Source: Candidatus Aerophobota bacterium
GTDB lineage: Bacteria > Aerophobota > Aerophobia > Aerophobales > Aerophobaceae
NCBI GenBank assembly: GCA_030672545.1
Contig: DAOVGF010000061.1
Location: 1 to 19,242, forward strand
Direction: 5' to 3'
Length of the DNA: 19,242 nt
The translations under genes and the position numbers were made by a program. This document shows, piece by piece, positions 7,220 to 14,955 of this stretch. Position 1 is the first letter of the stretch. The number at the start of each line of letters is the position of its first letter. The notes below the pieces were generated by a model. That model made no database searches and had not been told where the DNA came from. It was given only the letters and a program-made list of their open reading frames with translations.

Positions 7220-9126
7220 CGCCCGCCCAAATGCTTGGCCAGGAACTTTTCGGCGGCGGCATAAAACTTCAGGGAATTTTCTGGCTTGACAAATCCGTGG
7301 CCCTCATCGGGGAAGAGCAGATATTCATATTCTATCCCTTTCTTCTTTATTGCCTCTACAATCTGCTCCGATTCGGCCTGTTTAACCCGGGGATCGTTGG
7401 CTCCCTGAGCAATCAGAATAGGAATTTTTATTTCATCGACCCGGAAGAGTGGGGAACGGGATTTCAAGAATTCTTCCTCGGTATCTGGATTGCCTACTCT
7501 CTTGTAAAGCGTAGCTAGCGAAGTGGACCAATAAGGAGGTATGGTTTTGATCCAGGTGATCAGGTTGCTGATACCTACCCCATCCACCGCACAACAGAAA
7601 AGCTCCGGGGTAAAGGTAGCTCCTACCAGGGCCGCATAACCGCCGTAGGACCAGCCAAAAATGGCAATCCTGTTGGGATCAGCAATCCCTTGATCAACTG
7701 CCCAGGTAACCGCATCTACCAAATCATGGTGCATTTTGCCACCCCATTCTTTGTTACCGGCATTCAAGAACTCCTTTCCGTAGCCGGTAGAGCCCCGGAA
7801 GTTGACCTGTAGGCAAACATAGCCTCGGTTGGCCAGCCACTGGGCTTCCGGATGGTATCCCCAGCCATCCCGAGCCCAGGGTCCTCCGTGGACATTCAAT
7901 ACTAAAGGCAAATTGGTTTTATCCTTCCCGGGAGGATAGGTGATATAGCCATGGATGGTCAGTCCATCCCGAGAGGTGAAAGAAACAGGCTCCATGGGTG
8001 CCAGAGTATAGTTGTTTAAGTCAGGTTGATGATCAAAAAGGAAAATTCCTTTTTTGGCTTTCCGGTCGAAGGCATAAAAAGGTACCGGACCGCTGTCTTT
8101 CATAAAGCCCACCAGCCAGGTATTATTAGCATTGTCCCGATTGTAGACAAAGAAGTCCCCCTGATCCAGTTTTGCTATAGCCTGGAAATCATCTCTTATG
8201 GACTCATCTAAGATAGTCCATTCGTTACGGGCCCTATAGAAAGAAACAGCCTGGATTTGGTAGGTATCAGGATGAATCATTACCTGGTTGACATCATATT
8301 GGGGATCTTCGGCAATCACTTCTATATCTTTGGTGCCAATTTCCATCTTCACTAAGCGGCTGGCATTAACCCCCCGAGAATCCTCTAGGTAGATACACTC
8401 ACCTTCTTTGGAAAAACCAATTGGACTACTGTTTGCGCCATCTTCCAAATTCCAGGTGACTATTGTTTTCCACTCTGCCTCTTCACTTTCCCGGACGATT
8501 GTGTTGAACCCACCGTCGGGTCCGGCAACCATGGCGCCTCGCACTTTGAAATTTCTATCAGTAATCCAACCTATGATGTTGCCTGGATTCTTAGCTGCTA
8601 ATTTGAGCTTACCGGAGGTTAAGTCAAGATGATACACATCGTGGACTTTTGGGTTTTCTTTGTTCATGGCAATCAAGAGTTCATTGGGAAAATGCTTGTT
8701 ACGGTTAATAATCCGGACCTGAACATCATCAAAAGGAGTATAATCCTTAGTTTCATTTGTTTCCAGATTCACCCCATAGAGCCGCCAGTTCTCGTTTCCA
8801 CCAACATCTTGCAGATACATAATGTGTTTACTATCCGCTGCCCAGAAATAAATACGTATTCCCCGGTTATCATCTTTGGTGACAACTCTGTCGTCCTCGC
8901 CACCCACAGTTCTTACCCAGACATTGAGTACATTCTCTACCGGAGCAAGATAAGCTAACAGTTTTCCATCGGGTGAAATCATGGGAGCAGTTTTAACTGG
9001 ATTTCCAAAAAGTACTTCTCTGGGAATGAGTTCATGCTCAGTGGCAGAGGAAGAGCCGGCCAAAAACAACATTCCAGTTCCAAGCAAAACTAAAGTCAGA
9101 ACCCAAACTGACTTTGAATATCTCAT
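7165..9126 (-). CDS. Exported S9-family prolyl oligopeptidase-type peptidase
   Basis: A serine peptidase of the prolyl oligopeptidase / acylaminoacyl-peptidase clan, 653 residues, predicted exported. Signal peptide: MRYSKS, a hydrophobic core, then likely cleavage after Ala28 in SSSA-TE. Residues about 40-370 form a WD/beta-propeller-like region (for example SPDGKLLAYL at 51-60), and the alpha/beta-hydrolase domain follows from about 380. Catalytic residues by motif: Ser493 in GWSYGG, Asp578 in GANDPR and His610 in DEGHGF; NVHGGPW (411-417) supplies the oxyanion region. A good ribosome binding site (CCTCCTT at 9135-9141 on the + strand) fixes the start. It is oriented against its left neighbours and diverges from the zinc-ribbon gene. 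The C-terminal 17 or so residues after HLGGR look unconserved and may be read-through into foreign DNA. It probably trims short peptides outside the cytoplasm. Confidence 0.93.
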   Translation of the reverse strand: MRYSKSVWVLTLVLLGTGMLFLAGSSSATEHELIPREVLFGNPVKTAPMISPDGKLLAYLAPVENVLNVWVRTVGGEDDRVVTKDDNRGIRIYFWAADSKHIMYLQDVGGNENWRLYGVNLETNETKDYTPFDDVQVRIINRNKHFPNELLIAMNKENPKVHDVYHLDLTSGKLKLAAKNPGNIIGWITDRNFKVRGAMVAGPDGGFNTIVRESEEAEWKTIVTWNLEDGANSSPIGFSKEGECIYLEDSRGVNASRLVKMEIGTKDIEVIAEDPQYDVNQVMIHPDTYQIQAVSFYRARNEWTILDESIRDDFQAIAKLDQGDFFVYNRDNANNTWLVGFMKDSGPVPFYAFDRKAKKGIFLFDHQPDLNNYTLAPMEPVSFTSRDGLTIHGYITYPPGKDKTNLPLVLNVHGGPWARDGWGYHPEAQWLANRGYVCLQVNFRGSTGYGKEFLNAGNKEWGGKMHHDLVDAVTWAVDQGIADPNRIAIFGWSYGGYAALVGATFTPELFCCAVDGVGISNLITWIKTIPPYWSTSLATLYKRVGNPDTEEEFLKSRSPLFRVDEIKIPILIAQGANDPRVKQAESEQIVEAIKKKGIEYEYLLFPDEGHGFVKPENSLKFYAAAEKFLAKHLGGRYEESSLVSSRDFNTPPN

Positions 9127-9279
9127 GGTGCATTCCTCCTTGGTTTATTGAGGGACCAATATTTGTAACTAATGGTATCAGAACGCACGGTTATCTTAGC
9201 TTAAAGCGGTCAAAAGTAAAATTACAATCTGTTGTCACTCACTCAAAGATTCCCTCATAGCGTCATTATCCCTCCCATG

Positions 9280-9293
9280 GTCTCCCGGGAGAC
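9280..9293. repeat. Perfect 14-base palindrome
   Basis: GTCTCCCGGGAGAC reads the same on both strands and is followed by TTTT on the + side. It could be an operator for a dimeric regulator placed between divergent genes. It could also be a very short hairpin; a terminator there would end no known + strand transcript. Confidence 0.35.
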
Positions 9294-9419
9294 TTTTCAT
9301 CTCAAAAATTGGTAAATATTCTATTTGGTCTTTACCACAGTGGCTTTCTGTTTTGCAACCGTCCGTGTAGCTTGGTATATTAACTGAATTTTGAGGTCTA
9401 TTACGCTATTTTGGCCAAT

Positions 9420-9448
9420 TTGACATAAGGACAGGAAATTATTACTAT
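9420..9448 (+). promoter_or_regulatory. Sigma-70-type promoter for the zinc-ribbon gene
   Basis: Perfect -35 TTGACA (9420-9425), a 17-base spacer and -10 TACTAT (9443-9448, four of six matches). Transcription would start near 9455, leaving an untranslated leader of about 75 bases before the ATG at 9530. Confidence 0.6.
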
Positions 9449-9529
9449 GAGCTGCGGCTATCTTTATGAGATATAAACTATTATCAGAAAACTAATGCAC
9501 CGCTCTTCTAATGAGAAAGGGGAAAAGTG

Positions 9530-10030
9530 ATGAAGTGTCCTGTATGCAAAAAAGAGATGGTTGAGGAAAATTTTGGTGGTGTAAAAGTGGATGTTTGTAA
9601 GAATGGATGTAAGGGGATTTGGTTTGATTGGTTTGAACTGAGCAAGCTCGATGAGAAAAATGAGGGGTTTGGCGATGTGCTTAAGGAAGCTCTTGACTAT
9701 CCGCGGATAAATGATAAGAACCGGAAGAAGATCAACTGTCCGAAATGTGATCTGCCTATGCACACCCACAAGTATCAATCCTCTAAGGAGGTTAACGTTG
9801 ATGAATGCTATGCTTGCGGGGGATTTTTTCTTGACTCAGGTGAAATGAGAGTTATTCGAGATACCTTTATGAGTGAGCAAGAGGAAAAGGAATATTTACA
9901 AAAACTCCTTGACGATATTCCCAGTTATGGACAAGCCGAATTAGACTTAAGAAGAAAGAAAGTACGAAGCGACGCTTTGCGTAAATATACCAGGTTTTTA
10001 AGGCTTAGCTATTACATGACCGGCAAGTAG
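9530..10030 (+). CDS. Double zinc-ribbon protein (zf-TFIIB type)
   Basis: A 166-residue, probably cytoplasmic protein with two similar four-cysteine zinc ribbons. The first is CPVC (3-6) followed by C-x3-C before GIWFDWFEL. The second is CPKC near residue 70 followed by CYACGGFFLDSGE. This C-x2-C ... C-x2/3-C-G-x-WFD pattern matches the zf-TFIIB domain, a family without an assigned biochemical role. Spacing between ribbons is about 65 residues and the C-terminus is charged and helical. ATG 9530 was preferred over GTG 9527 because it stands seven bases from AGGGG (9518-9522). It has its own promoter. In other bacteria such genes are often found near lemA and DUF2207 genes, as here. Confidence 0.82.
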   Translation: MKCPVCKKEMVEENFGGVKVDVCKNGCKGIWFDWFELSKLDEKNEGFGDVLKEALDYPRINDKNRKKINCPKCDLPMHTHKYQSSKEVNVDECYACGGFFLDSGEMRVIRDTFMSEQEEKEYLQKLLDDIPSYGQAELDLRRKKVRSDALRKYTRFLRLSYYMTGK

Positions 10031-10057
10031 TCTGCTTCTGCTCCAATCTCAAGAGAA

Positions 10058-10113
10058 GGTAGCCGCAGCTTTTAAGCTGCGCAAATAAACGCAGGCTTTA
10101 GCCTGCGGCTACC
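10058..10113. repeat. REP/BIME-like element: two hairpins inside an outer stem
   Basis: Outer arms GGTAGC (10058-10063) and GCTACC (10108-10113) pair. Inside are two perfect 8-bp hairpins with TT loops: CGCAGCTT/AAGCTGCG (10064-10081) and CGCAGGCT/AGCCTGCG (10090-10107), joined by CAAATAAA. The two units are inverted versions of one sequence (GTAGCCGCAG-C/G-CTTT...), the build of paired REP sequences, which in other genomes are scattered in intergenic DNA and moved by IS200-like (RAYT) transposases. It may also stop transcription from, or stabilise, the zinc-ribbon mRNA. Confidence 0.8.
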
Positions 10114-10170
10114 AATTGCAAAAAGACCAATAAGTTTTGACACTAAGGCTAAACAAGAGGGGAGGGGGAA

Positions 10171-10737
10171 ATGATAGGCTGGATTATTTTAGTAGTAGTA
10201 GTGATAGTGGTGATATGGGTGGTGGCTCTCTACAACCGTCTGGTGCGGTTGAAGTTCAGAGTCCGCCAGGCCTGGTCTGACGTGGACGTACAGCTCAAGA
10301 GAAGATACAATCTTATTCCTAATCTGGTGGAGACGGTTAAGGGTTATGCTGCTCACGAAAAAGAGACGTTTACCCAGGTTACCGAGGCTCGAGCCAAAGC
10401 CATGCAAGTTACCGCTCCGGGACGGGCCAAAGGTGAGGCTGAAAATGCCTTCCAGGCTACCCTGAAAAGTCTGTTTGCCGTTTCTGAACGCTACCCAGCG
10501 CTGAGAGCCAATGAGAACTTCCTGGACTTGCAAGCAAACCTGAGCAAATTGGAAGAAGAAATTCAACTGTCCCGTCGGTACTACAACGCGGTGGTGCGTG
10601 ATTCTAACACTCTCACCGAGGTCTTCCCCAGCAATCTCATTGCCAATGCTTTCCGATTCCAGCAGTTTGACTACTTCCTTCTTCCCTCGGAAACAGAAGC
10701 AGAGATTCGAGAAACTCCCCGGGTGAAATTCCGATGA
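10171..10737 (+). CDS. LemA family membrane protein
   Basis: A 188-residue protein with an N-terminal transmembrane helix (about 3-22) and a long helical-bundle domain. LemA hallmarks are present: YNRLVRLKFRVRQAWSDVDV, the QLKRRYNLIPNLVETVKGYA stretch, NENFLDLQANLSKLEEEI, and SRRYYNAVVRDSNT followed by FPSNLIANAF. The family is widespread and its function is not settled. A purine-rich AGGGGAGGGGG lies just before the ATG. The stop overlaps the next start (ATGA), so it is translationally coupled to the DUF2207 gene. A TTGACA at 10137 has no matching -10, so its promoter is unclear; it may be read from the zinc-ribbon gene through the repeat. Confidence 0.93.
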   Translation: MIGWIILVVVVIVVIWVVALYNRLVRLKFRVRQAWSDVDVQLKRRYNLIPNLVETVKGYAAHEKETFTQVTEARAKAMQVTAPGRAKGEAENAFQATLKSLFAVSERYPALRANENFLDLQANLSKLEEEIQLSRRYYNAVVRDSNTLTEVFPSNLIANAFRFQQFDYFLLPSETEAEIRETPRVKFR

Positions 10738-12461
10738 GAACAGCAAAATCTTCTTTTGTCGTCCTATTGGCTTTGGTGGTAGTCCTTTTCTGGGTGGTAG
10801 GTGTTGCTCAAGCCTGGTTCATCCGCGATTTCTGCACCCATGTTACCGTGAACCCGGACAGCAGCCTCTTGGTGAGAGAGGAAATCCAGGTTGACTTTGA
10901 GTCAGAAAGTAGGCACGGGATTTTTCGCACTATCCCGGTGAGCTACCGCCGGGGTTCGCTGAAGTATAACCTGCGTCTGAAAGTCTTAGCCGTAGAAGAC
11001 GAAAAGGGACAGTCCTATCCCTACCGGGTAAGTCGCCAGGGGCGCTACCGGGAGATAAAAATTGGTGACCCGGACCGATATATCTCTGGCTCTCACTGGT
11101 ATACCATAAGCTACCTGGTTCGACGCGCCATCAACTACTTTGATGAGCATGATGAGCTGTACTGGAACGCTACCGGTGATGAGTGGCTCGTTCCCATTGA
11201 CCGAGCCCGGGCAATGGTGTCCCTTCCGGCGGCAGTTCCCCCGGATGAGGTCATCACCCGAAGCTTCACCGGGCCCCGGGGCTCGCAGGAATCGAGGGCC
11301 GAGGTGAGTCAGGAACTGGATGAGATCATCTTTGAGGTCGACAATTTGGGAGCTCAGGAAGGGTTAACCGTGGTGGTAGGTATTCCTAAAGGATATCTTA
11401 CAAAACCCGGCTCAATCACCACCATTATCTGGTTTCTGGGAGATAACTGGTTTTTTTTGGTGCCCCTGGTGGTGCTCATCTTGATGTTGGCTATCTGGAT
11501 GACCAGTGGAAGGAACCCTCGAGTGGAAGAATCAATTATGGTTCATTACCATCCTCCCTCTGATCTTACTCCTTCCGAGGCAGGGACGCTGGTTGACGAG
11601 AGAGCAGATTTAACGGATATTACAGCTATGATTATCGATCTGGCCGTGCGAGGGTATCTTAAGATCGAGCAACTTGACTCTAAGAAACTTTTGTTCTTCT
11701 CTAACCGGGATTATCGTTTTGAACTGCTCAAGGAATTCACAGCAGATCCCGAGCTCAAGACACATGAACAGCAGTTTCTCACTGGGATTTTCACTACTCA
11801 AAGTCCGGGTGGTACGGTAACCTTATCCTCTCTCAAGAACAAGTTCTACGTGCATCTGCCAAAAATCCGAAAGAGTCTGTATCAACTGTTGTCCAAACAA
11901 GGATACTTTTATGGTCGTCCCGACCAAATTCGGGGTGCCTATCGAGGGGTGGGAATAGCACTAGTGGTGGCGGGGTTTTTTCTTATGGGAATACTGCATC
12001 GGTGGGAAATTCTGGTACTCCTCTCGGTTTCGGGGGGCATTGTCTTGGCTTTTTCCACTATTATGCCCCGTCTCACTGCCCGGGGAGTGCGGATGGTGAA
12101 TCAGATTCTCGGGCTCAAGGAGTTTATTAGCCGGGTAGAGGAAGACAGGCTCAAACGGATGAGTAAGGAAGACCCCACTCTCTTTGACCGAATTCTTCCC
12201 TTCGCCATGGTTTTGGGAGTGGCTGATGAGTGGGCCGATGCTTTTCGTGATATCTACCGCGAACCACCCGGTTGGTTCGTTTCCTCACACTATGTAGCGG
12301 GAGCGTTCTACACTGGTATGCTGGTGTCAGATCTCGGGCAGGCCACTAAAACCATGGGCAGCACTCTTGCCTCCGCTCCTTCTCAAGCTGGTAAAGGAGG
12401 AAGTGGCTTTGGCGGTGGTGGTGGTGGTGGCTTTGGCGGTGGCGGTGGCGGAGCCTGGTAG
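10734..12461 (+). CDS. DUF2207 membrane protein with glycine-rich tail
   Basis: A 575-residue envelope protein of unassigned function. Signal peptide or first helix at about 8-27 (AQA cleavage), then an extracytoplasmic beta domain with the family hallmarks SRHGIFRTIPV (59-69) and YWNATGDEWLVPI (143-155). A transmembrane helix (about 239-257) leads to a cytoplasmic segment with a winged-helix-like DLTDITAMIIDLAVRGYLKI (292-311). A pair of transmembrane helices follows (about 404-421 and 425-444). The C-terminus, about 555-575, is a GGG-F-GGG tail ending in AW, as usual for this family. Coupled to lemA by a 4-base overlap; the pair probably forms one inner-membrane complex (inferred from context). 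Confidence 0.92.
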   Translation: MRTAKSSFVVLLALVVVLFWVVGVAQAWFIRDFCTHVTVNPDSSLLVREEIQVDFESESRHGIFRTIPVSYRRGSLKYNLRLKVLAVEDEKGQSYPYRVSRQGRYREIKIGDPDRYISGSHWYTISYLVRRAINYFDEHDELYWNATGDEWLVPIDRARAMVSLPAAVPPDEVITRSFTGPRGSQESRAEVSQELDEIIFEVDNLGAQEGLTVVVGIPKGYLTKPGSITTIIWFLGDNWFFLVPLVVLILMLAIWMTSGRNPRVEESIMVHYHPPSDLTPSEAGTLVDERADLTDITAMIIDLAVRGYLKIEQLDSKKLLFFSNRDYRFELLKEFTADPELKTHEQQFLTGIFTTQSPGGTVTLSSLKNKFYVHLPKIRKSLYQLLSKQGYFYGRPDQIRGAYRGVGIALVVAGFFLMGILHRWEILVLLSVSGGIVLAFSTIMPRLTARGVRMVNQILGLKEFISRVEEDRLKRMSKEDPTLFDRILPFAMVLGVADEWADAFRDIYREPPGWFVSSHYVAGAFYTGMLVSDLGQATKTMGSTLASAPSQAGKGGSGFGGGGGGGFGGGGGGAW

Positions 12462-12537
12462 AGCAGGTCTTCGGTACTGAGATAAGCGTTAGATTTGCTT
12501 CTGCTAAAATTTTTATCTCCGATATTTACTTAGAGAA

Positions 12538-12556
12538 TCCCGACCGGGAACATTTT
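12538..12556 (+). terminator. Possible weak terminator after the DUF2207 gene
   Basis: TCCC-GACC-GGGA (12538-12549) can form a short stem and is followed by ACATTTTT. It lies in the 101-base gap between convergent genes. A longer-range pair, GAGATAA (12479-12485) with TTATCTC (12513-12519), lies just upstream. Both are weak. Confidence 0.3.
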
Positions 12557-12562
12557 TGGGTT

Positions 12563-13969
12563 TTACTTCAAGGTAAGATGGTCCCGGTAATGGGGGACCG
12601 ATACCTTCCAGCTCTTTTCTTGGCGAATAAGACCGGCGAAGGAAAGGGCCGCTCTCTCCTCGCCATGTACTACAAACACTTGTCTGGGGGGTGAGTTTAA
12701 ACCGCCAAGCCATCTCAAGAGTTCACTTCGGTCCGCATGAGCTGAAAAACCATCAATTTGGATGATGCGGGCTTTCACCGGGCGACTTACTCCATAAATT
12801 CTCACCTTCTTGGCCCCATCAAGGATGGCCCGTCCCAGCGTGCCTCTGGCTTGATATCCGACGAAGAGAAGGGTGCTTTCCGGGCGGGAAATGTTACTAA
12901 CCAGGTGGTGCTTTATTCGCCCTCCGGTGCACATACCCGAACCGGCAATAATAATACAGGAGGCTTTTAAGTGATTAATAGCTTTGGACTCCTCTGTACT
13001 TCTGGCCAACCTCAGCCTGGAGAAATAGAAGGGAAGATTACCTTGACGGATGCGACTTAGAATCTCCGCATCAAAATAGTCTCGGTGGTGATCAAAAACC
13101 TCGGTAACATTGATGGCCATAGGACTATCGACAAAGGTTACCAGGTGAGGAATGCGGTTTTCAAATACCAACTCACTGAGATAATATAGGAGTTCCTGGG
13201 CTCTTTCTACCGCGAAAGTAGGAATCACCAGGTTACCACCTCTTTGTTCGGTGGAAGTAATGATTTCAGATAATTGATCCTTGATTGTTCCAGAGCCCTG
13301 GTGAAGTCTATCTCCGTACGTTGATTCCACCAGGACATAGTCAGCCTGATCAAAGACAGTGGGATCACGGATTATGGGTTGATTCCAGCGACCGATATCA
13401 CCCGAGAACAAGATGGTTTTAGTTTTATCAGCAACCCTAACTTGCACTTTAATCATTGATGAACCCAGAATGTGGCCCGCATCGTGAAAACTAAAGCTCA
13501 GGTGTTGATTTATCTGAATGGGTGTATTATATCCGGTGGGTTGGAGAAGGGATAGAGCAGCACCGGCGTCCTTCTTGGTATAGAGAGGTATTTCGGGATA
13601 GGCCCCCTTTCTTCCCTCTCGACGATGCCTTTTTCTCTTAAATCGAGCGTCTTCTTCTTGAATACGGGCAGAATCCGAAAGGATGATGCGGGTGATCTCT
13701 TCTGTCGGAGGAGTACAAATCACTCTCCCCTGGAATCCTTCCCTCACTAACTTGGGTAAAAGACCACAGTGATCAAGATGAGCGTGAGTTAACAAAACCA
13801 GGTCAATAGCCCCAGGATTGATGGGAAAAGCATTCCAGTTTCTTGAACGCAAATCTCTTTCCTGGAACAGGCCGCAATCAACTAATATTTTGTTATCATT
13901 AACCTCCAGTAAATAACTGGAACCAGTGACCCCGCGGGTTGCTCCCAAGAATTGTAACTTAATGTTCAT
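12563..13969 (-). CDS. Beta-CASP metallo-beta-lactamase ribonuclease (CPSF73-like)
   Basis: A 468-residue cytoplasmic zinc-dependent nuclease of the beta-CASP family, close in layout to Thermus TTHA0252 and eukaryotic CPSF73, which cut and trim RNA. Metal ligands are His62, His64, Asp66 and His67 (THAHLDHCG), His166 (DAGHILGS) and Asp191 (FSGDIG). The beta-CASP part has motif A Glu215 (ESTYGDR), motif B in GRIKHHL (His354/355) and the SGMCTGG segment (344-350). The C-terminal RMMBL region has DGFSAHADRSELL with His411 and VVHGE with His435. All key residues are present, so it should be active. The ribosome binding site AGGAGG lies rather far (12 bases) before the ATG. It is 95 bases downstream of the next gene and may share its transcript. 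Substrate unknown. Confidence 0.93.
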   Translation of the reverse strand: MNIKLQFLGATRGVTGSSYLLEVNDNKILVDCGLFQERDLRSRNWNAFPINPGAIDLVLLTHAHLDHCGLLPKLVREGFQGRVICTPPTEEITRIILSDSARIQEEDARFKRKRHRREGRKGAYPEIPLYTKKDAGAALSLLQPTGYNTPIQINQHLSFSFHDAGHILGSSMIKVQVRVADKTKTILFSGDIGRWNQPIIRDPTVFDQADYVLVESTYGDRLHQGSGTIKDQLSEIITSTEQRGGNLVIPTFAVERAQELLYYLSELVFENRIPHLVTFVDSPMAINVTEVFDHHRDYFDAEILSRIRQGNLPFYFSRLRLARSTEESKAINHLKASCIIIAGSGMCTGGRIKHHLVSNISRPESTLLFVGYQARGTLGRAILDGAKKVRIYGVSRPVKARIIQIDGFSAHADRSELLRWLGGLNSPPRQVFVVHGEERAALSFAGLIRQEKSWKVSVPHYRDHLTLK

Positions 13970-14064
13970 TTCTACCTAATTCCTCCTAGGCCCGGTCTTT
14001 GAACTGGACAGGTGCTCACCTTACTCCTGACTGACTATTTCTGCAACAAGGTTGTGTCCTATAC

Positions 14065-14835
14065 CTATTCTCCGAGATGTCGGATGAGGCCATATTTCCG
14101 TGGAACCACCAAATCCGCTTCTCTCAATGGTTGATCTTCTTGGCTTCGGTAAGCCACATTCATTACTTCGATGAACTCCGCCGTATACTCCTTCAATATG
14201 CAAGAATACTCACTTATGTTTTCATTCTTAAGTAATTCCAGTACCACTGTCTTGCCAATGTGTCTTTCCAGTAGAGGTTCGAAGGCCGTCCCCGCCGCGC
14301 CCACCAATTCTTTTTGCAACTGAGAGGCACGTTTGTCCTGACCAGCCAGTACTTTGCCGGCAGGAGTGGTTTTTTTGACCTGGCCCACCAGTAGGTTTAC
14401 CACTTCCATAGCTGAATTTCTGAAAGTGTTGAAGAAATTCCTAATTTTTCTCTTCAGTTTTTGGGCCGCGTTGGGGTGATAAGTTTTCTCCAATTCTCTC
14501 TTTCTTTCCTCCTTATTTTGCTCGTCCAACTCATCATGGTAACGAATGAATAACTGCACCGTAGGGTATTCTTGTTTGTAGAGAATATAGCTGGTCTCGT
14601 CGTGTCCCTGGCTATCCCGGTGTGAGGTTTGGTAAACCAGTTCGACCCCCGTATTTTCTACCCTTAGTTGTCCCCAGATAAGTTTACCCGTGGTTTTTTC
14701 CAGAGTGATGAGATTTCCGGAAAAATCCTTCAGGCATCGATCCTTACTTCTTCCGCTCACGAAAGCAGTTACCAGAGTCACCACCACAATAAAAATAAAA
14801 GTTAGGGCAAAAGCATTTAACATAATAGCGTCCAT
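14065..14835 (-). CDS. Unrecognised N-terminally membrane-anchored protein
   Basis: A 256-residue protein without a name I can give. It has one N-terminal hydrophobic helix (about 6-27), then a small beta-rich part containing GNLITLEKTTGKLIWGQL and GVELVY, a stretch HRDSQGHDETSYILY, and a basic helical segment (about 105-145) rich in Lys/Arg/Glu. The C-terminal part, about 195-256, has HIGKTVVLELL and EYTAEFIEVMNV and ends in a charged DLVVPRKYGLIRHLGE-like stretch. The alternation suggests an inner-membrane anchor with a cytoplasmic beta domain. No clear ribosome binding site precedes the ATG at 14835; a second in-frame ATG lies four codons later. A candidate promoter sits right upstream. 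It could be co-transcribed with the beta-CASP nuclease. Confidence 0.75.
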   Translation of the reverse strand: MDAIMLNAFALTFIFIVVVTLVTAFVSGRSKDRCLKDFSGNLITLEKTTGKLIWGQLRVENTGVELVYQTSHRDSQGHDETSYILYKQEYPTVQLFIRYHDELDEQNKEERKRELEKTYHPNAAQKLKRKIRNFFNTFRNSAMEVVNLLVGQVKKTTPAGKVLAGQDKRASQLQKELVGAAGTAFEPLLERHIGKTVVLELLKNENISEYSCILKEYTAEFIEVMNVAYRSQEDQPLREADLVVPRKYGLIRHLGE

Positions 14836-14853
14836 AATCTAAACAGTAATCCA

Positions 14854-14881
14854 ACTATACCTAAAATTGATTTTTGGTAAA
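14854..14881 (-). promoter_or_regulatory. Candidate promoter for the membrane-anchored protein
   Basis: On the - strand: -35 TTTACC (14881-14876), a 16-base spacer and -10 TATAGT (14859-14854, five of six). The predicted start, near 14847, leaves only about 12 untranslated bases, consistent with the lack of a ribosome binding site, so translation might be nearly leaderless. Confidence 0.4.
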
Positions 14882-14955
14882 GCTCTGGAAGAAACGAGGA
14901 TGAATAAATCAGATAAACCAGGTTAGCATTTGCCCTTTCTTAAGCCTACAGTAGT

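Larger units (their letters stand above)
9127..9529. other. Divergent intergenic region
   Basis: About 400 bases between the peptidase (leftward) and the zinc-ribbon gene (rightward). It holds the promoter at 9420-9448, a perfect 14-base palindrome at 9280-9293, and a 7-base inverted repeat (TGGTAAA at 9310-9316 with TTTACCA at 9331-9337). I saw no convincing ORF or structured RNA. No clear promoter for the peptidase could be settled. Confidence 0.6.

Noticed and set aside
9450..9460. AGCTGCGGCTA resembling half of the REP unit
   Set aside because: Only 11 bases match and no partner arm is present, so chance cannot be excluded.
10137..10142. TTGACA as a lemA promoter -35 box
   Set aside because: The position 17 bases downstream is GGGAGG, part of the ribosome binding site, with no -10-like sequence.
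10189..10746. 185-codon open frame antisense to lemA
   Set aside because: It covers almost exactly the lemA gene, has no recognisable domain and no ribosome binding site. It is a shadow of a real gene.
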